In this document: piece after piece, positions 61,878-62,111 of the stretch
How the letters are laid out: the number at the start of each line of letters is the position of its first letter
How positions within the stretch are numbered: position 1 is the stretch's first letter
IMG/VR virus record: IMGVR_UViG_3300044681_000510
Span: 1 to 62,111 of that record
DNA length: 62,111 nucleotides
Reading direction: 5' to 3' (one strand)
Source of the DNA: a virus
Notes under the pieces: generated by a model
Databases searched by the model: none
The model's input: only the letters and a program-made list of their open reading frames with translations
What the model was told of the DNA's origin: nothing
Translations under genes and position numbers: made by a program

Positions 61878-62111
61878 GGTGTTATCCTTTTAATATTATT
61901 ATCTTTTTTAAATATAGGCTGATTGTTGTTCCTTGTGTTCTGTCAAGACAGCCGCGTAACAATCGCCATTACCCAGCAATATGAATAGTATTGGGATGAG
62001 AAAAGGCGACCAAGTTGCAAGTTCTGCGAGCCAAACGCAGTCCCCTTTGTAAGTCGGATGTCTGTATTGGGAAAGACGGATGAATTAGTGGGAGTTTGAC
62101 TTTCAAATTGC
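61878..62111 (-). other. window end; possible C-terminal end of the tail fibre gene if circular
   Basis: If the ends are joined, the fibre frame continues in phase from 62111 for 56 codons to a TGA at 61943-61945, leaving 65 bases before the holin-like start. The 62111-61943 stretch is less AT-rich than the rest, so a chimeric end is the alternative. A 5-bp hairpin CTGTC-AA-GACAG overlaps that stop. No tRNA is seen here. Confidence 0.4.

Noticed and set aside
1-62111. CRISPR arrays, insertion sequences, integrase or attachment site
   Set aside because: No regularly spaced repeats, transposase, integrase or repressor motifs were seen. The content is that of a lytic phage.

Overview
This window looks like the near-complete or complete genome of a lytic, T7-like (autographivirus-type) podophage with an AT-rich genome. 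Every supported gene lies on the minus strand, so transcription runs from high to low coordinates. The diagnostic set is a single-subunit T7-type RNA polymerase, a T7-type family A DNA polymerase, a fused primase-helicase, a gp6-like exonuclease, a gp8-like portal, a scaffold, a gp10-like capsid protein, tail tubular proteins A and B, a T7-type tail fibre, gp14-like and larger internal virion proteins, and a gp18/gp19-like terminase pair. There is no integrase, repressor, transposase or CRISPR array. A predicted lipoprotein in the lysis region and Shine-Dalgarno starts (often GGAG) suggest a Gram-negative bacterial host. The host itself cannot be named.

Layout in the order of transcription. 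(1) About 39.4-36.8 kb is the presumed left, early end. It holds a tRNA-Asn, a few tiny genes and a conspicuous series of RNA hairpins in GC-richer DNA. (2) 36.8-30.4 kb carries a tightly packed run of small early proteins, five more tRNAs (Lys, Ile, Arg, Leu, Glu), a DUF932 protein and then the RNA polymerase (30.4-27.9 kb). (3) 27.7-13.2 kb is the nucleotide and DNA metabolism block: metallophosphoesterase, SSB, RusA, ThyX, a deaminase-like protein, primase-helicase, an adenylosuccinate synthetase-like enzyme, GMP reductase, DNA polymerase, a permuted NlpC/P60-like protein, an NMP kinase-like protein, exonuclease, dUTPase and a B12-dependent ribonucleotide reductase. (4) 13.2-0 kb holds head and tail genes: portal, small accessory proteins, scaffold, capsid, a terminator, tail tubes and the tail fibre, which runs off position 1. 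(5) 62.1-57.1 kb holds a holin-like protein, a lipoprotein, three receptor-binding or appendage proteins and the small terminase. (6) 57.0-39.4 kb holds the large terminase and the internal virion proteins. These end with a 1220-residue protein carrying a C-terminal lysozyme and a 3515-residue giant with a zincin motif and ADP-ribosyltransferase-like modules. Joined end to end, the fibre frame stays open across the window ends, so the window may be a circular contig opened inside the fibre gene.

The genes suggest a phage that rebuilds its host's nucleotide pools. Ribonucleotide reductase, dUTPase, ThyX, the deaminase-like protein and the NMP kinase-like protein would supply dNTPs. The unusual adjacent pair guaC-purA would turn GMP into IMP and then adenylosuccinate, moving purine from G towards A, which would suit an AT-rich genome. 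Four similar AT-rich elements, each next to a gene boundary and two ending in GATAGG, are candidate promoters for the phage polymerase. The most notable unexplained items are the guaC-purA shunt, the giant polyvalent virion protein, the covarying hairpins in the early region, a tRNA-like element upstream of rusA, and a leucine-anticodon tRNA with a short variable loop.
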